A DNA stretch of 64,000 nt, from the NCBI RefSeq assembly GCF_015645385.1, contig NZ_JADOET010000003.1, positions 186,001-250,000 of the forward strand. Direction: 5' to 3'. Made by a program: the position numbers and the translations under genes. Each line of letters begins with the position of its first letter. Within the stretch, counting starts at the first letter, position 1. Positions 52,490-61,189 of this stretch are shown piece after piece. This stretch comes from Winogradskyella marina (lineage in GTDB: Bacteria > Bacteroidota > Bacteroidia > Flavobacteriales > Flavobacteriaceae). The notes under the pieces were generated by a model. It was not told where the DNA came from. It saw only the letters and a program-made list of their open reading frames with translations, and made no database searches.

Positions 52490-53305
52490 ATGAAACAATT
52501 ACAGTCTGTTATAGAAAATGCGTGGGAAGATCGTTCTCTTTTAACTAATCAAATAACTATAGATGCTATAAGAAGCGTTGTAGACCTTGTTGATGCTGGT
52601 ACATTACGTGTGGCAGAGCCTACTGATAATGGATGGCAAGTAAACGAATGGGTAAAAAAAGCAGTCGTTTTATATTTCCCTATTCAGAAAATGGAAACTT
52701 TTGAAGTTGGTATTTTTGAATATCATGACAAAATTCCATTGAAAAAAGGCTATGCAGAAAAGGGAATTAGAGTTGTACCACATGCTGTAGCCAGACATGG
52801 AGCTTATATTTCTTCAGGAACTATTTTAATGCCAAGTTATGTAAATATTGGTGCTTATGTAGATGAAGGTACTATGGTAGATACTTGGGCTACAGTTGGT
52901 AGCTGTGCACAGATTGGTAAAAATGTCCACCTTTCTGGAGGTGTTGGTATTGGTGGAGTTTTAGAACCTTTACAAGCAGCTCCAGTAATTATTGAAGATG
53001 GTGCATTTATAGGTAGTCGTTGTATTGTTGTTGAAGGCGTACGTGTAGAAAAAGAAGCTGTTTTAGGTGCGAATGTGGTGTTAACCATGAGTACAAAAAT
53101 TATTGATGTTACTGGAGATGAACCTGTGGAAACCAAAGGTGTTGTACCAGCACGTTCTGTAGTAATACCTGGAAGTTACACTAAAAAGTTTGCTGCTGGA
53201 GAATTTCAAGTACCTTGTGCTTTAATTATTGGTAAACGTAAAGAAAGCACCAATAAGAAGACCTCTTTAAATGATGCTTTGCGTGAGTATGATGTAGCAG
53301 TTTAA
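52490..53305 (+). CDS. dapD: Tetrahydrodipicolinate N-succinyltransferase
   Basis: A 271-residue trimeric enzyme of the succinyl-dependent lysine/diaminopimelate pathway. The N-terminal helical part (ENAWEDRSLLTN) and the left-handed beta-helix hexapeptide repeats are clear: VNIGAYVDEGTMVDTWATVG, QIGKNVHLSGGVGIGGVLEP and SRCIVVEGVRVEKEAVLGA. The C-terminal motif AGEFQVPCALIIGKRKEST is conserved in DapD. Length normal. It is the last housekeeping gene before the surface-polysaccharide locus, which starts 31 bases downstream, possibly within one transcript. Confidence 0.96.
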   Translation: MKQLQSVIENAWEDRSLLTNQITIDAIRSVVDLVDAGTLRVAEPTDNGWQVNEWVKKAVVLYFPIQKMETFEVGIFEYHDKIPLKKGYAEKGIRVVPHAVARHGAYISSGTILMPSYVNIGAYVDEGTMVDTWATVGSCAQIGKNVHLSGGVGIGGVLEPLQAAPVIIEDGAFIGSRCIVVEGVRVEKEAVLGANVVLTMSTKIIDVTGDEPVETKGVVPARSVVIPGSYTKKFAAGEFQVPCALIIGKRKESTNKKTSLNDALREYDVAV

Positions 53306-53336
53306 AAACTAAAATTAGATATAACTGAAATTAGAT

Positions 53337-54383
53337 ATGGAGCAACTGAAGTATGATATATATTGGTATTTTAAACTTAAAAGATCAAACGGTCGTGCTT
53401 TAAAAGCGCTAAATATAATTGAAAGTTATAAAGGCAAGCTTCAACCAAAGCTTAAAAAACAATCCAATGAATATGCCACTGAAGTCCTTGGCAATAGAGC
53501 CTATGCTCCTTGGTTGTATGTGTATGCTGCTTTTCAGAATCGATTTGAAGATGGTTGGATTCCTGATAATTATTACGCAAAAGAAGTGATTCCAAAGTTA
53601 AATGGAGATTACGGGAAAGTGGCAGACCGAAACTTTATTATCCCTTTTTTGCTTTCCGATATTGAAACATTAGATGTCGCCTATATTCTTAACGGTAAAT
53701 TTTGCAGTATAGATAGCAAAATTATAGACCCAAATAAAGTTAAAGACTACCTATTTGAAAAACATGATAAGTTAGTTTTTAAATTAGAAAACTCTAAACG
53801 AGGTAAAGGTGTCTTTATACTAGATAAAAGTAATTTTGATATTTCAACATTTTTATCAAATGGATATGGCAACGGAGTTTTTCAAAAGTTTATTCAGCAA
53901 CATCCATTTTTTTCAGAATTTGCTGATAATTCTGTTGCAACAATAAGAGTCACTACAGTATCTGATCCCTTAGGCAATATTTCTGCCCGAGCATCTTATA
54001 TTAGATTTGGTCGTACAAAAGACACTCATATTAAATCAAATTCTGCGGTCAGTGTTTCTATAGATATTAACTCAGGTGAATTTCATCCTAAAGGCTATAT
54101 GAATTGGACTGAAATTGATAAACATCCAGATAGTAAGGTCTCATTTCATCAAAAAACAATTCCGTATTTCAATAAATGCCTAGAAAAAGCTATAGAAATG
54201 CATAAAACTATCCCGTTTATGGGTTGTTTAGGTTGGGATTTAGCCGTAGACCATTTAGACAAAATTCAACTTATTGAAGTGAACGGCATCAATAATGGCA
54301 TAAAGTTTAGTGAAGCAACTACAGGACCATGCTTTAAGGATTTAGGTTGGAATAATCTTTGGAAACAAAAACAAGGATTGTAA
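53337..54383 (+). CDS. Sugar-transfer-associated ATP-grasp protein
   Basis: A 348-residue cytosolic protein with an ATP-grasp fold. Readable landmarks are EKHDKLVFKLENSKRGKGVFI (lysine and glycine-rich nucleotide loop, about 140-160), SVATIRVTTVSDP and LGWDLAVDHLDKIQLIEVNGINN (acid pair and Asn that bind Mg-ATP, near 302-320). It belongs to the ATPgrasp_ST group, found in polysaccharide loci beside sugar-transfer genes; the products of these enzymes are mostly unknown and may be amide or peptide links onto glycans. It is the first gene of the locus, followed 24 bases later by a TupA-type relative. Confidence 0.82.
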   Translation: MEQLKYDIYWYFKLKRSNGRALKALNIIESYKGKLQPKLKKQSNEYATEVLGNRAYAPWLYVYAAFQNRFEDGWIPDNYYAKEVIPKLNGDYGKVADRNFIIPFLLSDIETLDVAYILNGKFCSIDSKIIDPNKVKDYLFEKHDKLVFKLENSKRGKGVFILDKSNFDISTFLSNGYGNGVFQKFIQQHPFFSEFADNSVATIRVTTVSDPLGNISARASYIRFGRTKDTHIKSNSAVSVSIDINSGEFHPKGYMNWTEIDKHPDSKVSFHQKTIPYFNKCLEKAIEMHKTIPFMGCLGWDLAVDHLDKIQLIEVNGINNGIKFSEATTGPCFKDLGWNNLWKQKQGL

Positions 54384-54407
54384 TTTTAATATTTAAACAT
54401 CATAATA

Positions 54408-55322
54408 ATGCCAAGTATAATACGTCGATTTTTTTTAAGGCACTTACGGAAAATGAGATCCTTACCGCCTAAAATTTATACACCAATTTCTTACGAGTAT
54501 TACACTGGCAAAAAATTAGATTTAGAAAACCCTATTGAGTTTAATGAAAAACTCCAATGGATGAAGGTGTTTTATCATCCAAAAATCTTAAACCTATTAG
54601 TAGACAAATATGCCGTTAGAACTTATGTTGAAGAAAAAATAGGAGCGCAATACCTCAATCAAATTTATGGTGTTTATGACAAACCTGAATCAATTCCATT
54701 TGAAGAGTTACCTAATAAATTTGTCGTTAAAGCAACCCATACAAGCAGTCACAATTTAATTGTAACAGACAAAACAAATCTCGATAAGAAAAAAGCTATA
54801 AAATCGTTTCACAAATGGTTAAGCAAAAATCAATACTACAGAATCGGACAAGAATGGGCTTATAAAGATGTGCCACCACGAATAGTTGTTGAAAAATTTT
54901 TAAAAGATGACGAAGAAAACTCACTAATAGATTATAAATTTTATTGTTTTAATGGCACTCCTAAATTTTTAGAAGTACATTTAGATAGAGCAGATAATCA
55001 TAAACGCGGTTTTTTTGATTTCGATTTTAAACCATTACCTTACAGATATGTTTCTTTAGAAAAAAGTATTTCTTCAGCAATTAAAAAACCAACGAACCTA
55101 GAGGAAATGATAAAATTTGCTGAAATTTTGTCTGGAAATTTTCCGTTTGTGCGAGTTGATTTTTACTCTATCCAAGGGAAAACTATCTTTGGTGAAATGA
55201 CGTTTTACCCATCGGATGGAAGAAAAGATTTTATTCCTGATGAATACAACAAAATTATTGGCGATTACATTATACTGCCTAAATTAGAATCGGGACAACA
55301 AGCTATTACTAAATTAGATTAA
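54408..55322 (+). CDS. TupA-type ATP-grasp protein
   Basis: A 304-residue ATP-grasp protein of the TupA group. The signature NPIEFNEKLQWMKVFYHPK is followed by LVDKYAVRTYVEEKIG, FVVKATHTSSHNLIV (nucleotide-binding strand), PRIVVEKFLKD and FPFVRVDFYSIQGKTIFGEMTF, the last holding the metal-binding Asp and Glu. TupA makes a glutamyl-containing teichuronic peptide in Gram-positives; the group is frequent in capsule loci. The basic N-terminus (RRFFLRHLRKMR) may associate with membranes. It lies between the other ATP-grasp gene and the Stealth gene. Confidence 0.85.
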   Translation: MPSIIRRFFLRHLRKMRSLPPKIYTPISYEYYTGKKLDLENPIEFNEKLQWMKVFYHPKILNLLVDKYAVRTYVEEKIGAQYLNQIYGVYDKPESIPFEELPNKFVVKATHTSSHNLIVTDKTNLDKKKAIKSFHKWLSKNQYYRIGQEWAYKDVPPRIVVEKFLKDDEENSLIDYKFYCFNGTPKFLEVHLDRADNHKRGFFDFDFKPLPYRYVSLEKSISSAIKKPTNLEEMIKFAEILSGNFPFVRVDFYSIQGKTIFGEMTFYPSDGRKDFIPDEYNKIIGDYIILPKLESGQQAITKLD

Positions 55323-55372
55323 CTTCGATAACATATTTAAAGGTAATTTGTACCATATTTGGAATGTGAATT

Positions 55373-56314
55373 ATGACGAATAACAATGCTGACCAACATA
55401 CTATTGATGCTGTAATTCTCTGGGTAGATGGCGAAGATGAAAACCACAAAGCCAAAATGCTACCTTATTTAGAGGATAAAACTAAAATTAGTTCTGAGAA
55501 ATTTAGAACACGTTTCGATCAGGTTAATGAAATAAAGTTTACTATTAATTCTATTCTCAAATACGCTCCGTATATAAGAAACATTTACATTATTACCGAC
55601 AACCAAACACCTGAATTTTTACAAAACAGTTCTGACGACACGTATAAAAACGTTTCTATAGTAGACCATAAAGTGGTCTTTAAAGGTTATGAAGAGTATT
55701 TACCAACTTTTAATTGTAGACCAATTGAAACCTGTTTATTCAGAATTCCAGATTTAGCTGAACACTTTATCTATTTTAATGATGATTTCTTTCTTATAAA
55801 CGACACAAAACCAAATGATTTCTTTAAAAATGGGTTACCCATTTTAAGAGGTAAATGGCTAAAGTTTGATAAAGATATATTTTACAAAAAATTTAAAAAA
55901 CCGAGAGTTGGCCATAAATCTATTCAGCAAAATGCCGCTCGATTAGCAGGTTTTGATAAATATTACAATTTTAAGCATACACCTCATCCGTTACGGAAAT
56001 CGACCTTTGAAAACTATTTTAATGACAACGAAGATGTACTTCTAGAAAATATTAAACATCGTTTTAGAAAAACGAGTCAGTTTACTCCTCAAGGCTTGGC
56101 TAATCATTTAGAAATAAAGAATAAAACCTGTTATTTTGATAGTGATTTAAAACTGATGTACTTTAGGTCCTACAAAAAACCTTTGATTTGGTATAAATTC
56201 AAATTAAATGTAAAATCGAAAGGAAAGTTGTTTTTAGGACTTCAAAGTTTAGACCGTAGTCCATCACACATTTTAGAATATATTTTAAACTGGTTAGAGA
56301 AACGTACCTCATAA
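55373..56314 (+). CDS. Stealth-family sugar-phosphate transferase
   Basis: A 313-residue protein with the Stealth conserved regions: CR1 DAVILWVDGEDENHKAKM at residues 11-28, CR2 RFDQVNEIKFTINSILKYAP...IYIITDNQTP and HFIYFNDDFFLIND, then CR3 HTPHPLRKSTFENYF and a basic C-terminus. Stealth proteins move hexose-1-phosphate onto a sugar and so build phosphodiester-linked capsules, as in meningococcal types and human GNPTAB. The start at 55373 keeps the CR1 near the N-terminus. It fits with the adjacent glycerophosphotransferase-like gene 13 bases downstream. Confidence 0.9.
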   Translation: MTNNNADQHTIDAVILWVDGEDENHKAKMLPYLEDKTKISSEKFRTRFDQVNEIKFTINSILKYAPYIRNIYIITDNQTPEFLQNSSDDTYKNVSIVDHKVVFKGYEEYLPTFNCRPIETCLFRIPDLAEHFIYFNDDFFLINDTKPNDFFKNGLPILRGKWLKFDKDIFYKKFKKPRVGHKSIQQNAARLAGFDKYYNFKHTPHPLRKSTFENYFNDNEDVLLENIKHRFRKTSQFTPQGLANHLEIKNKTCYFDSDLKLMYFRSYKKPLIWYKFKLNVKSKGKLFLGLQSLDRSPSHILEYILNWLEKRTS

Positions 56315-56327
56315 ATTAATTAAAAGC

Positions 56328-57407
56328 ATGTCTTATAAATTCTTAATATACATTTCTTACAGCTATGCTTTGCCGATAGGAAATCCGTTGGAAAAAGAAA
56401 TACTAAGCCGAGGTGATACTGCCATGTGGTATAGCGATCTTAATGATGGTAAAGACGCATTAAAAGGAAAGGATAATGTTCTCAACACCATACAAGATGT
56501 CGTAAAATTTGAACCACATATTGTATTAACAGCTACAGATACTGTACCCGATTTTATAACAGGACTTAAAGTACAGATTTTTCATGGCTTCAATGCTCAA
56601 AAACGACCAGAAGGCAACAATAAATTTGCTCATTTTAGAATTCGTGGTTTTTTTGATTTGTATTGTACACAAGGACCATCTAGTACTGCTGGATTTCAAA
56701 TGCAACAAGAAAAATTTCCGCATTTTGAAGTTAAAGAAACAGGTTGGAGTAAAGTAGATCCTTTGTTTCCAATTGTAAAAAAAGAAAAAGCCGAACTTCC
56801 GACCATAATGATTGCGTCCACTTTTAGTAAGCGATTAAGCTTAGCGCTTCACGATGATGTTTTTAACACCATTGAAGAACTAGCAACAACTGGAAAGTAC
56901 AATTTTATAATGGTTTTACATCCTAAATTGCCTCAAGAAATAAAAGATAAATGGATAACTTTAAACAGTAAGCACTTCACCTATTATGACACAACCGATT
57001 TAGTTCCGCTGTTTAAAAAAGCAGATATTATGTTTGCAGATACAACGTCTGCTATACAAGAATTTTTAATTCAGAAGAAACCTGTAGTCACCTATAGACA
57101 TACGTTTAATCACGATTACTTAATCAATATAGAAAGTGCAAATGCCATAGAAAGCGCGTTTGATGAGGCTCTCAGTTATCCTGAAAAACTACTTGCAAAT
57201 ATTGACACATTTATAAATCAACTACATCCCTATTTTGATGGTAAATCGAGTAAACGCGTTGTTGAAACTTGTATTTCTTTTTTACACGAAGATAAAAGCC
57301 ATTTAAAAAATAAACCGCTCAATTTAATTCGAAAGTATAAAATAAGAAAGCGTTTGGGTTACTTTACTTTGAAGAGTTATTCTAAGCCTTACACTATAAA
57401 AAAATAG
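56328..57407 (+). CDS. CDP-glycerol glycerophosphotransferase-family protein
   Basis: A 359-residue GT-B-fold protein. The core is typical: VQIFHGFNAQKRPEGNNKFAH (the HG motif for teichoic-acid polymerases), FDLYCTQGP, PTIMIASTFSKRLSLALHDDV, FIMVLHPKLPQEIKDKW and DIMFADTTSAIQEFLIQKKPVVTY (the D-TTS donor-site motif). The C-terminus is basic. Such enzymes link glycerol-phosphate or ribitol-phosphate units onto carbohydrate; in Gram-negatives they often build or decorate capsules. It ends one base before the end of a convergent GT2 gene. Confidence 0.82.
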   Translation: MSYKFLIYISYSYALPIGNPLEKEILSRGDTAMWYSDLNDGKDALKGKDNVLNTIQDVVKFEPHIVLTATDTVPDFITGLKVQIFHGFNAQKRPEGNNKFAHFRIRGFFDLYCTQGPSSTAGFQMQQEKFPHFEVKETGWSKVDPLFPIVKKEKAELPTIMIASTFSKRLSLALHDDVFNTIEELATTGKYNFIMVLHPKLPQEIKDKWITLNSKHFTYYDTTDLVPLFKKADIMFADTTSAIQEFLIQKKPVVTYRHTFNHDYLINIESANAIESAFDEALSYPEKLLANIDTFINQLHPYFDGKSSKRVVETCISFLHEDKSHLKNKPLNLIRKYKIRKRLGYFTLKSYSKPYTIKK

Positions 57408-57408
57408 T

Positions 57409-58233
57409 TCATACCTTTTTAATACCATAATTGGTATACGCAGATTTTTCGCGTTTTGTGAGTTGTCTTATTTCCTTATTTAAGGTCATTGCATCCTCAT
57501 TTTTATAAGGCCTATCATGATGTAAATGCACACAAATAGCACTATAGCGTATCTGTAAAAACGTGATACCATTATTCATCATACGTTCTCCTACTTCCCT
57601 ATCTTCACCTCCATATTTCATGCGTTCATCAAAACCGTTAACGGCTAAAATATCGGCTTTCCAACAGGATACATTCATACCATCAAAGGTTGCTTTTGTC
57701 GGCGTTATAAAGTTTAGAAATTTTGCTTTTGTGTCTGATGTTGTGAGCTTGTTCATTTTAAAAGTCTTTGGCTGTCCTTCTACTATAAGCCAATCCTTTT
57801 CAAAACATTTTTGAGCTTTTATAACATCTTCATTAATGTTCTTAGACACGTCATCTGTCAGCTTAAAATAACCTCCAGAAAGCGCATGCTTTACACGTCT
57901 CAATTCTAAATGTGTTGCCACAAAATCCTGACGCACAATGCAATCTCCGTCTGTGAAAATTAAATAGTCTGAATTGGATGCCATAATGGCTTTGTTCAAG
58001 ATTTTTGTTTTCTGAAAACCGTCATCTTCCTGCCAAACATGAATAACGTTTAAATCTGAATGTCTAGCAAAGTAATCTATAATAGCTTTTGTTTTTTCAT
58101 CAGAGCCATCATCTGCAATTATAATTTCGAAATTCTTGGTGGTCTGAATATCAAAACTAAGTAATACCAGCTTAAGCCATTCTGGTTTATTATAAGTACT
58201 AATTATTATTGTTGCCTGTAGATTAGATTGCAT
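57409..58233 (-). CDS. Family 2 glycosyltransferase with C-terminal galactosyltransferase-like region
   Basis: A 274-residue GT-A enzyme. Motifs: ATIIISTYNKPEWL (donor-binding), EIIIADDGSDEKTKAI, YLIFTDGDCIVRQDF (the DxD metal site), ALSGGYFKLT and the C-terminal FDERMKYGGEDREVGERM, which matches GT7_C-like acceptor regions. It should transfer a sugar or modify the glycan made by this locus. It is the only gene of this part on the minus strand. TATTTTTG at 58238-58245 ends five bases before the ATG, and a TTG lies 21 bases further, suggesting a leaderless transcript. Confidence 0.85.
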   Translation of the reverse strand: MQSNLQATIIISTYNKPEWLKLVLLSFDIQTTKNFEIIIADDGSDEKTKAIIDYFARHSDLNVIHVWQEDDGFQKTKILNKAIMASNSDYLIFTDGDCIVRQDFVATHLELRRVKHALSGGYFKLTDDVSKNINEDVIKAQKCFEKDWLIVEGQPKTFKMNKLTTSDTKAKFLNFITPTKATFDGMNVSCWKADILAVNGFDERMKYGGEDREVGERMMNNGITFLQIRYSAICVHLHHDRPYKNEDAMTLNKEIRQLTKREKSAYTNYGIKKV

Positions 58234-58273
58234 TTAGCAAAAATACTATTTTTACAGCATTGAAATCAACAAC

Positions 58274-59038
58274 ATGCTAAAACTGTCTGGAGTCATTATT
58301 ACTTTTAATGAAGAACGTAACATAGAACAATGTTTACAATCTTTAGTTAATGTTGTAGATGAGATTGTAGTTGTAGATTCCTTTTCTAGCGATCAAACTA
58401 AATCTATTTGTAAACGGTTTAATGTAAACTTCATAGAACAAGAGTTTTTAGGCTATATTGAACAAAAGAATTTTGCGTTAGCACAAGCCAAATATGATCA
58501 TGTGGTATCTTTAGATGGTGACGAAGCTTTATCGAAAACATTACAGCAATCCATTATAAACCTAAAATCAAACTGGAAGTTTGATGGCTATTTCGCCAAC
58601 CGTTTTAATAATTTTTGTGGCCAATGGATTAAACATTCTGATTGGTATCCGAATAAAAAACTACGTATTTTCGATAGACGAAAAGCTGAGTGGAAAGGTA
58701 TTAATCCGCATGATAATGTGCAGTTACACAATACTGAAGCTAAAACTGGTCATTTAAAAGGGGATATTTTGCATAAAACGTATCAAACCTATTCAGAGTT
58801 TAATCAAAAGACAGAATATTTTTCAACGATTGCTGCTAAAGCCTATTTCAACTCTGGAAAAAAAAGCTCAGTACTGAAAGTTATTTGGAACCCAACTTGG
58901 GCATTTTTTAAATCTTATTTCTTAAGACTTGGATTTTTAGATGGCTTTAATGGTTTTGTAATCTGTGTACAAACAGCAAACATTACATTTTTAAAATATT
59001 CTAAGCTACGCGAATTAGAAAAACAAAAGGACGTGTAA
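58274..59038 (+). CDS. Family 2 glycosyltransferase, WaaE/KdtX-like
   Basis: A 254-residue GT2 enzyme. The start LSGVIITFNEERNIEQCLQSLV and EIVVVDSFSSDQTKSIC are the WaaE/KdtX signature; HVVSLDGDEALSK has the metal-binding DGDE motif, and KGDILHKTYQTYSEFNQKTEYFS is conserved in this group. Relatives add glucose or heptose to the LPS core. The start is 40 bases from the divergent GT2 gene, so the two share the promoter region. It ends one base from the start of the stop codon of the convergent Kdo-kinase gene. Confidence 0.86.
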   Translation: MLKLSGVIITFNEERNIEQCLQSLVNVVDEIVVVDSFSSDQTKSICKRFNVNFIEQEFLGYIEQKNFALAQAKYDHVVSLDGDEALSKTLQQSIINLKSNWKFDGYFANRFNNFCGQWIKHSDWYPNKKLRIFDRRKAEWKGINPHDNVQLHNTEAKTGHLKGDILHKTYQTYSEFNQKTEYFSTIAAKAYFNSGKKSSVLKVIWNPTWAFFKSYFLRLGFLDGFNGFVICVQTANITFLKYSKLRELEKQKDV

Positions 59039-59800
59039 TTATCGTCTCCAAAAACGTAATCGCTTTTTTATACGTTGTTTCCTATGATGCTTCGCCTGAA
59101 AAGCCTCAGTCGCGTCCCACATTAACGTTACAATCTTATTATAATCTTCGCCTGAAACTTTCGCGTACTCGTCACTCATCACTTCTACCATAGATTTATG
59201 AATCGTTAATCTGTCGAAGTTCTTTATACGATCTTCAAAACTCATGTGTTTAAACTCCATCCGATTCAAATCCACTAAAAAGAATTGGTAACCATCATCT
59301 ACCTTTTTAATTAAGGTATTTCCTGGTGAATGATCCAAAAACTTAATTCCCTTTTCGTGCAGTTGATACGTGAATCTGGTAAATGCCCTTAAAATGGTAT
59401 CGTAATCCGGATAATTAAAATCGTGCGTAAGTTCTCTATAGGTTAAATCGCAATCGACTTGTTCAGATAAATAATAACTTTTTTTAAATAGTAACAAGGT
59501 TTTAAATTCATAAAAAGCAATTGGTTCTGGTGTACCAATTCCTCGTTTTTTAAGTTCTAAGCCATATTCATATGAACGTTGCGCCTTACTTTTTCTAAAA
59601 AAATTATAAGCTATTTGATTAACAAGGTTTGGGATTTTGAAGGATTTTATATTCACCTCAAAATCATTCAACTTAAAGAGTCTAAGAGCATTTCGTTTTT
59701 GATTACCAAAAGGAGTGCCTTCAGTTTCAAAATTTTGAATAAAATAATCAAGTTTTTCTTGAAAAGCCTTGTATTCAGCTCTAACTCTAATCGTTTTCAT
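59039..59800 (-). CDS. LPS core kinase (Kdo kinase/InaA-like)
   Basis: A 253-residue protein-kinase-fold enzyme. The key motifs are KFLDHSPGNTLIKK (catalytic loop, HxxxxN) and FFLVDLNRMEF (metal Asp), with RNALRLFKLNDFEVNIKSF supplying the N-lobe. The group phosphorylates 3-deoxy-D-manno-octulosonic acid (Kdo) in the LPS inner core, as in KdkA. The C-terminus is basic (KHHRKQRIKKRLRFWRR), which fits membrane-surface work. It converges with the WaaE-like gene with no spacer, a very compact arrangement. Confidence 0.85.
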   Translation of the reverse strand: MKTIRVRAEYKAFQEKLDYFIQNFETEGTPFGNQKRNALRLFKLNDFEVNIKSFKIPNLVNQIAYNFFRKSKAQRSYEYGLELKKRGIGTPEPIAFYEFKTLLLFKKSYYLSEQVDCDLTYRELTHDFNYPDYDTILRAFTRFTYQLHEKGIKFLDHSPGNTLIKKVDDGYQFFLVDLNRMEFKHMSFEDRIKNFDRLTIHKSMVEVMSDEYAKVSGEDYNKIVTLMWDATEAFQAKHHRKQRIKKRLRFWRR

Positions 59801-59971
59801 TTGGCAATATTACAATTTTTAATAATCAATACTATGACTATTTTAAGGATAATAAAAGTAAAGAAATAAATGTAACCATTTTTAAACATAATTGGTAAAC
59901 CTTATATTTACAAAGCTAAGAATCCCGTTTTTTAATTTAACCAAAAGAACTCTCGTTTCGCTAATTACTTT

Positions 59972-61186
59972 ATGAACCACAAAAAAATGTCCAAACAAAA
60001 TATTTTAGACCTTATTGGCAGAGAAAGTGCCTTGTTTGAACACGATATAAAAGCACATCATAGCGAACTCACTACTATTGTTGCATCTTCAAAATTCTTG
60101 GTTCTCGGAGGTGCTGGTACTATTGGGCAAGCGGTTACCAAAGAAATATTTAAACGTCACCCTAAAAAGCTTCATATTGTAGATATTAGCGAAAATAATT
60201 TGGTGGAATTGGTAAGAGATATCCGAAGTTCTTTCGGTTATATTAATGGTGATTTTAAAACCTTTGCATTAGATATTGGCTCAGTAGCATACGATGCTTT
60301 TATCGCTTCAGATGGTAGTTATGATTATGTACTAAATCTTTCAGCATTAAAACACGTACGAAGCGAAGAAGACGCGTTCACGATAATGCGAATGATTGAT
60401 GTCAATATTTTTAATACCGAAAAAACCATTCAACAATCCATTACAAATGGTGTAAAAAAATACTTTTGTGTTTCTACAGATAAAGCCACCAATCCCATTA
60501 ATATGATGGGAGCTTCCAAACGCATTATGGAATTATTTTTAATGCAAAACAGCAAAAAAATCGCGATTTCTACAGCACGTTTTGCTAATGTGGCATTTTC
60601 GGATGGCTCTTTATTACATAGTTTTGAGCAACGTATAAAAAAGCAACAACCTATCGTTGCACCAAACGATATCAAACGCTATTTTATTACTCCTAAAGAA
60701 TCGGGAGAGCTTTGTTTACTATCGTGTATTTTTGGTGAGAATAACGATATTTTTTTTCCTAAACTGACTAAAAACTTAAACCTCATTAGCTTCGCAGATA
60801 TCGCTAAAAACTATATAACTGCCCTTGGATACATACCATTTTTATGTGACAATGAAAATGAAGCAAGACAATTGGCTAAGACTTTACCGCAATCGGGAAA
60901 ATGGCCATATTTATTGTCAACAACAGATACAACTGGAGAAAAAGAAACAGAAGCGTTTTTCACAAAACAAGACGCATTAGACCTCAATCGATTTAATGGC
61001 CTTGGTGTGATTAAAAATGGTGTAGAAATTGATAACGCAGATAAACTCAACAAATTTTCAGAAACTATAAAAGAGTTTAAAGCAAAAAAATCTTGGACAA
61101 AGGAGAATATAACGCAAGTATTTCAAAATACATTACCGAACTTTAACCACAGTGAAACAGGTCACTATTTAGATCATAAAATGTAA
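59972..61186 (+). CDS. Nucleotide-sugar 4,6-dehydratase-like SDR (polysaccharide biosynthesis)
   Basis: A 404-residue extended-SDR enzyme. The NAD(P) motif is VLGGAGTIGQAVTKEIF (about 47-63, GGAGxIG form). The active-site set is CVSTDKATNPINMMGASKRIME, equal to the STDKA...GxSK pattern of UDP-GlcNAc 4,6-dehydratases (PseB/CapD type), where the Asp-Lys pair replaces Tyr-xxx-Lys. NLSALKHVRSEED is also typical. A C-terminal extension of about 90 residues beyond the fold is unassigned. The nucleotidyltransferase gene begins 4 bases after the stop, so the two should act together on a sugar nucleotide. Confidence 0.85.
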   Translation: MNHKKMSKQNILDLIGRESALFEHDIKAHHSELTTIVASSKFLVLGGAGTIGQAVTKEIFKRHPKKLHIVDISENNLVELVRDIRSSFGYINGDFKTFALDIGSVAYDAFIASDGSYDYVLNLSALKHVRSEEDAFTIMRMIDVNIFNTEKTIQQSITNGVKKYFCVSTDKATNPINMMGASKRIMELFLMQNSKKIAISTARFANVAFSDGSLLHSFEQRIKKQQPIVAPNDIKRYFITPKESGELCLLSCIFGENNDIFFPKLTKNLNLISFADIAKNYITALGYIPFLCDNENEARQLAKTLPQSGKWPYLLSTTDTTGEKETEAFFTKQDALDLNRFNGLGVIKNGVEIDNADKLNKFSETIKEFKAKKSWTKENITQVFQNTLPNFNHSETGHYLDHKM

Positions 61187-61189
61187 CTG

